Source: an uncultured Chitinophagales bacterium
Lineage (GTDB): Bacteria > Bacteroidota > Bacteroidia > Chitinophagales > Chitinophagaceae
Direction of reading: 5' to 3'
NCBI GenBank assembly: GCA_946886475.1
Contig: CAMPIQ010000031.1
Coordinates: 1 to 27,407, forward strand
Length of the DNA: 27,407 nt
Numbering within the stretch: position 1 is the first letter of the stretch; every line of letters begins with the position of its first letter. Both the position numbers and the translations under genes were made by a program. The notes under the pieces were generated by a model. The model did no database searches. It worked only from the letters and a program-made list of their open reading frames with translations, and was not told where the DNA came from. Shown here one piece after another: positions 26,450 to 27,407 of the stretch.

Positions 26450-26457
26450 TATGTTTG
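26450..26457 (+). promoter_or_regulatory. Candidate -7 box for the MEDS gene
   Basis: TATGTTTG fits TAnnTTTG and ends 25 nt before the ATG at 26483, giving a short leader. No TTG at the expected distance was found. The rest of the 192-bp spacer 26291-26482 is AT-rich without visible genes. Confidence 0.5.
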
Positions 26458-26482
26458 ATAATAAGCTTAAAAAATCAGGTGG

Positions 26483-27115
26483 ATGGATAATTTGCAATGG
26501 AAAAAAACGGGTGCAGATATTTTTTGGGGTGAGATTGCACCCTGCGATCATGTAGTGCAGATATATGAAAATGACGGTATTTTCCTCGATGCTTTAACGG
26601 GATTTGTAGGGGGAGGCATCAATGGAGGTGAATGTGTGATAGTTATTGCAACGGAAAATCATCTCAATGCGCTCAATTCCCGGTTGCGAGATTATGGTAT
26701 CAGTATCGATACGCTGATCAATGATGACAGATATATTCCCGTTGAGGCAGAAGAAGTGCTGTCAAAGTTCATGGTAGATGAATGGCCGGATGAAAAATTA
26801 TTCATGCAAACCATTTCTTCCCTCCTTATCAGGGGTCAAAGTAAAGGGCGACAGATTAGAGCCTTTGGAGAAATGGTGGCTTTGCTTTGGGCAAAAGGAA
26901 TGAACGGTGCCACCGTAAGGCTTGAATACCTTTGGAATAAATACTGTGAACAACACGAATTCTGTCTTTTCTGTGCCTATCCAAAAACCGGTTTTACCCA
27001 GGATATCAATGAATCTATAATGAACATTTGTAGTTGCCATACCAAAATGATCGGGGGAAATGATAAACAATTGACCGAAGTGGTGTATGCCAATATTCCA
27101 AAGCAAACAATTTAA
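26483..27115 (+). CDS. Standalone MEDS-domain sensory protein
   Basis: The 210-aa protein matches the MEDS domain (methanogen/methylotroph DcmR sensory domain). Support comes from the opening HVVQIYENDGIFLDALTGFV (about 23-42), then GGECVIVIATENHLNALNSR, the central helices, and the late LFCAYP element near residue 170. The fold is RecA-like, and the domain usually occurs with PAS/histidine kinase or DNA-binding domains. Here it makes up almost the whole protein with only a short C-terminal tail, so it has no output domain of its own. It is cytoplasmic (no signal). Its neighbour across the dead hydrolase is a soluble PAS kinase, which could be a partner; that is inference. Ligand unknown. Confidence 0.8.
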   Translation: MDNLQWKKTGADIFWGEIAPCDHVVQIYENDGIFLDALTGFVGGGINGGECVIVIATENHLNALNSRLRDYGISIDTLINDDRYIPVEAEEVLSKFMVDEWPDEKLFMQTISSLLIRGQSKGRQIRAFGEMVALLWAKGMNGATVRLEYLWNKYCEQHEFCLFCAYPKTGFTQDINESIMNICSCHTKMIGGNDKQLTEVVYANIPKQTI

Positions 27116-27304
27116 ATTTCAGATAATAAATTTTCTAACCTTCAGGCGTCTTTAAATTAATGACACTGGTTATTGTGTTTGTTTGAAACGTGAAAGGCCA
27201 CTATCAAAAAAGCATGCTCAGGAAGAATGTTGACCTCACCATTATTGCCAACATCTACTACAAAACGGTGATAAATAATAACTTCTTTGTTTTTTTAAAG
27301 GAAA

Positions 27305-27334
27305 AAGCCCGTAAAATTTACTTTTTACGGGCTT
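27305..27334 (-). terminator. Intrinsic terminator of the tRNA-Asp transcript
   Basis: AAGCCCGTAAAA (27305-27316) and TTTTACGGGCTT (27323-27334) form a perfect 12-bp stem. Read on the minus strand it is followed by TTTTC, and it lies 20 bp downstream of the tRNA-Asp 3' end, so it is that tRNA's terminator. Confidence 0.85.
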
Positions 27335-27354
27335 AAGTGATTTGTGTTACGCTG

Positions 27355-27407
27355 CGGACCGGACGGGACTCGAACCCGCGACCTCCGCCGTGACAGGGCG
27401 GCATTCT
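27355..27407 (-). tRNA. tRNA-Asp (anticodon GTC), 5' part cut off by window edge
   Basis: On the minus strand the anticodon stem CCGCC/GGCGG (27401-27397 with 27389-27385) encloses loop CTGTCAC, with GTC at 27394-27392. The T arm GCGGG-TTCGAGT-CCCGT covers 27379-27363. The 3' acceptor strand CCGGTCC (27362-27356) and discriminator G (27355) follow. The D arm and 5' acceptor strand lie beyond the window. CCA is not encoded. Confidence 0.93.

Noticed and set aside
1..27407. CRISPR array, IS element, prophage or integrative element
   Set aside because: No regularly spaced direct repeats, transposase, integrase or phage genes were seen, and the tRNAs show no adjacent att-like duplication.

Overview
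The window is a 27.4-kb piece of a Bacteroidota chromosome, most likely Chitinophagaceae or a close relative. This placement is inferred from protein character (1267-aa RpoB, 1431-aa RpoC, standalone heptose-7-phosphate kinase, MEDS protein, FemAB-like acyltransferase), from several promoters of the Bacteroidota type (TAnnTTTG, once with TTG 19 nt upstream), and from the near absence of Shine-Dalgarno sequences. No plasmid, phage, IS or CRISPR signature was seen.

Positions 1-13126 are the conserved transcription/translation block: tRNA-Trp, secE, nusG, terminator; then rplK-rplA-rplJ-rplL, terminator; a convergent helix-hairpin-helix gene; then rpoB-rpoC, terminator. The textbook rplKAJL-rpoBC string is interrupted. 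rplL ends in a strong terminator, a ComEA-like gene lies on the opposite strand, and rpoB has its own well-formed promoter. Spacers inside this block carry short degenerate inverted repeats, most elaborately between rplJ and rplL.

Positions 13301-15876 (+) hold a Skp/OmpH-like periplasmic chaperone, an RfaE1/HldA-type kinase (ADP-heptose for LPS) and IspD (MEP isoprenoid pathway), the last two each with a TAnnTTTG box. Facing them at 15877-22029 (-) is a tight four-gene envelope operon transcribed as Gfo/Idh/MocA dehydrogenase, polyprenyl-phosphate sugar phosphotransferase, secreted M1 metallopeptidase with a barrel-like C-terminal half, and FemAB/GNAT-like acyltransferase. Junctions are 4-nt overlap, 22-nt gap and 0-nt gap. 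Its promoter-like box is so close to the first ATG that the mRNA may be leaderless.

Positions 22165-27407 are looser and partly decaying: the frameshifted tail of an RND efflux transporter, a luciferase-like flavin monooxygenase, a soluble PAS-histidine kinase, a wrecked serine hydrolase (beta-lactamase family) gene, a standalone MEDS sensory protein, and at the edge a minus-strand tRNA-Asp with its terminator.

No clearly new biological system is visible. The items most worth checking are the competing hairpins between rplJ and rplL, the rpoB promoter and palindrome after the split, the M1 peptidase-barrel fusion, the two pseudogenes, and the histidine kinase/MEDS neighbourhood.
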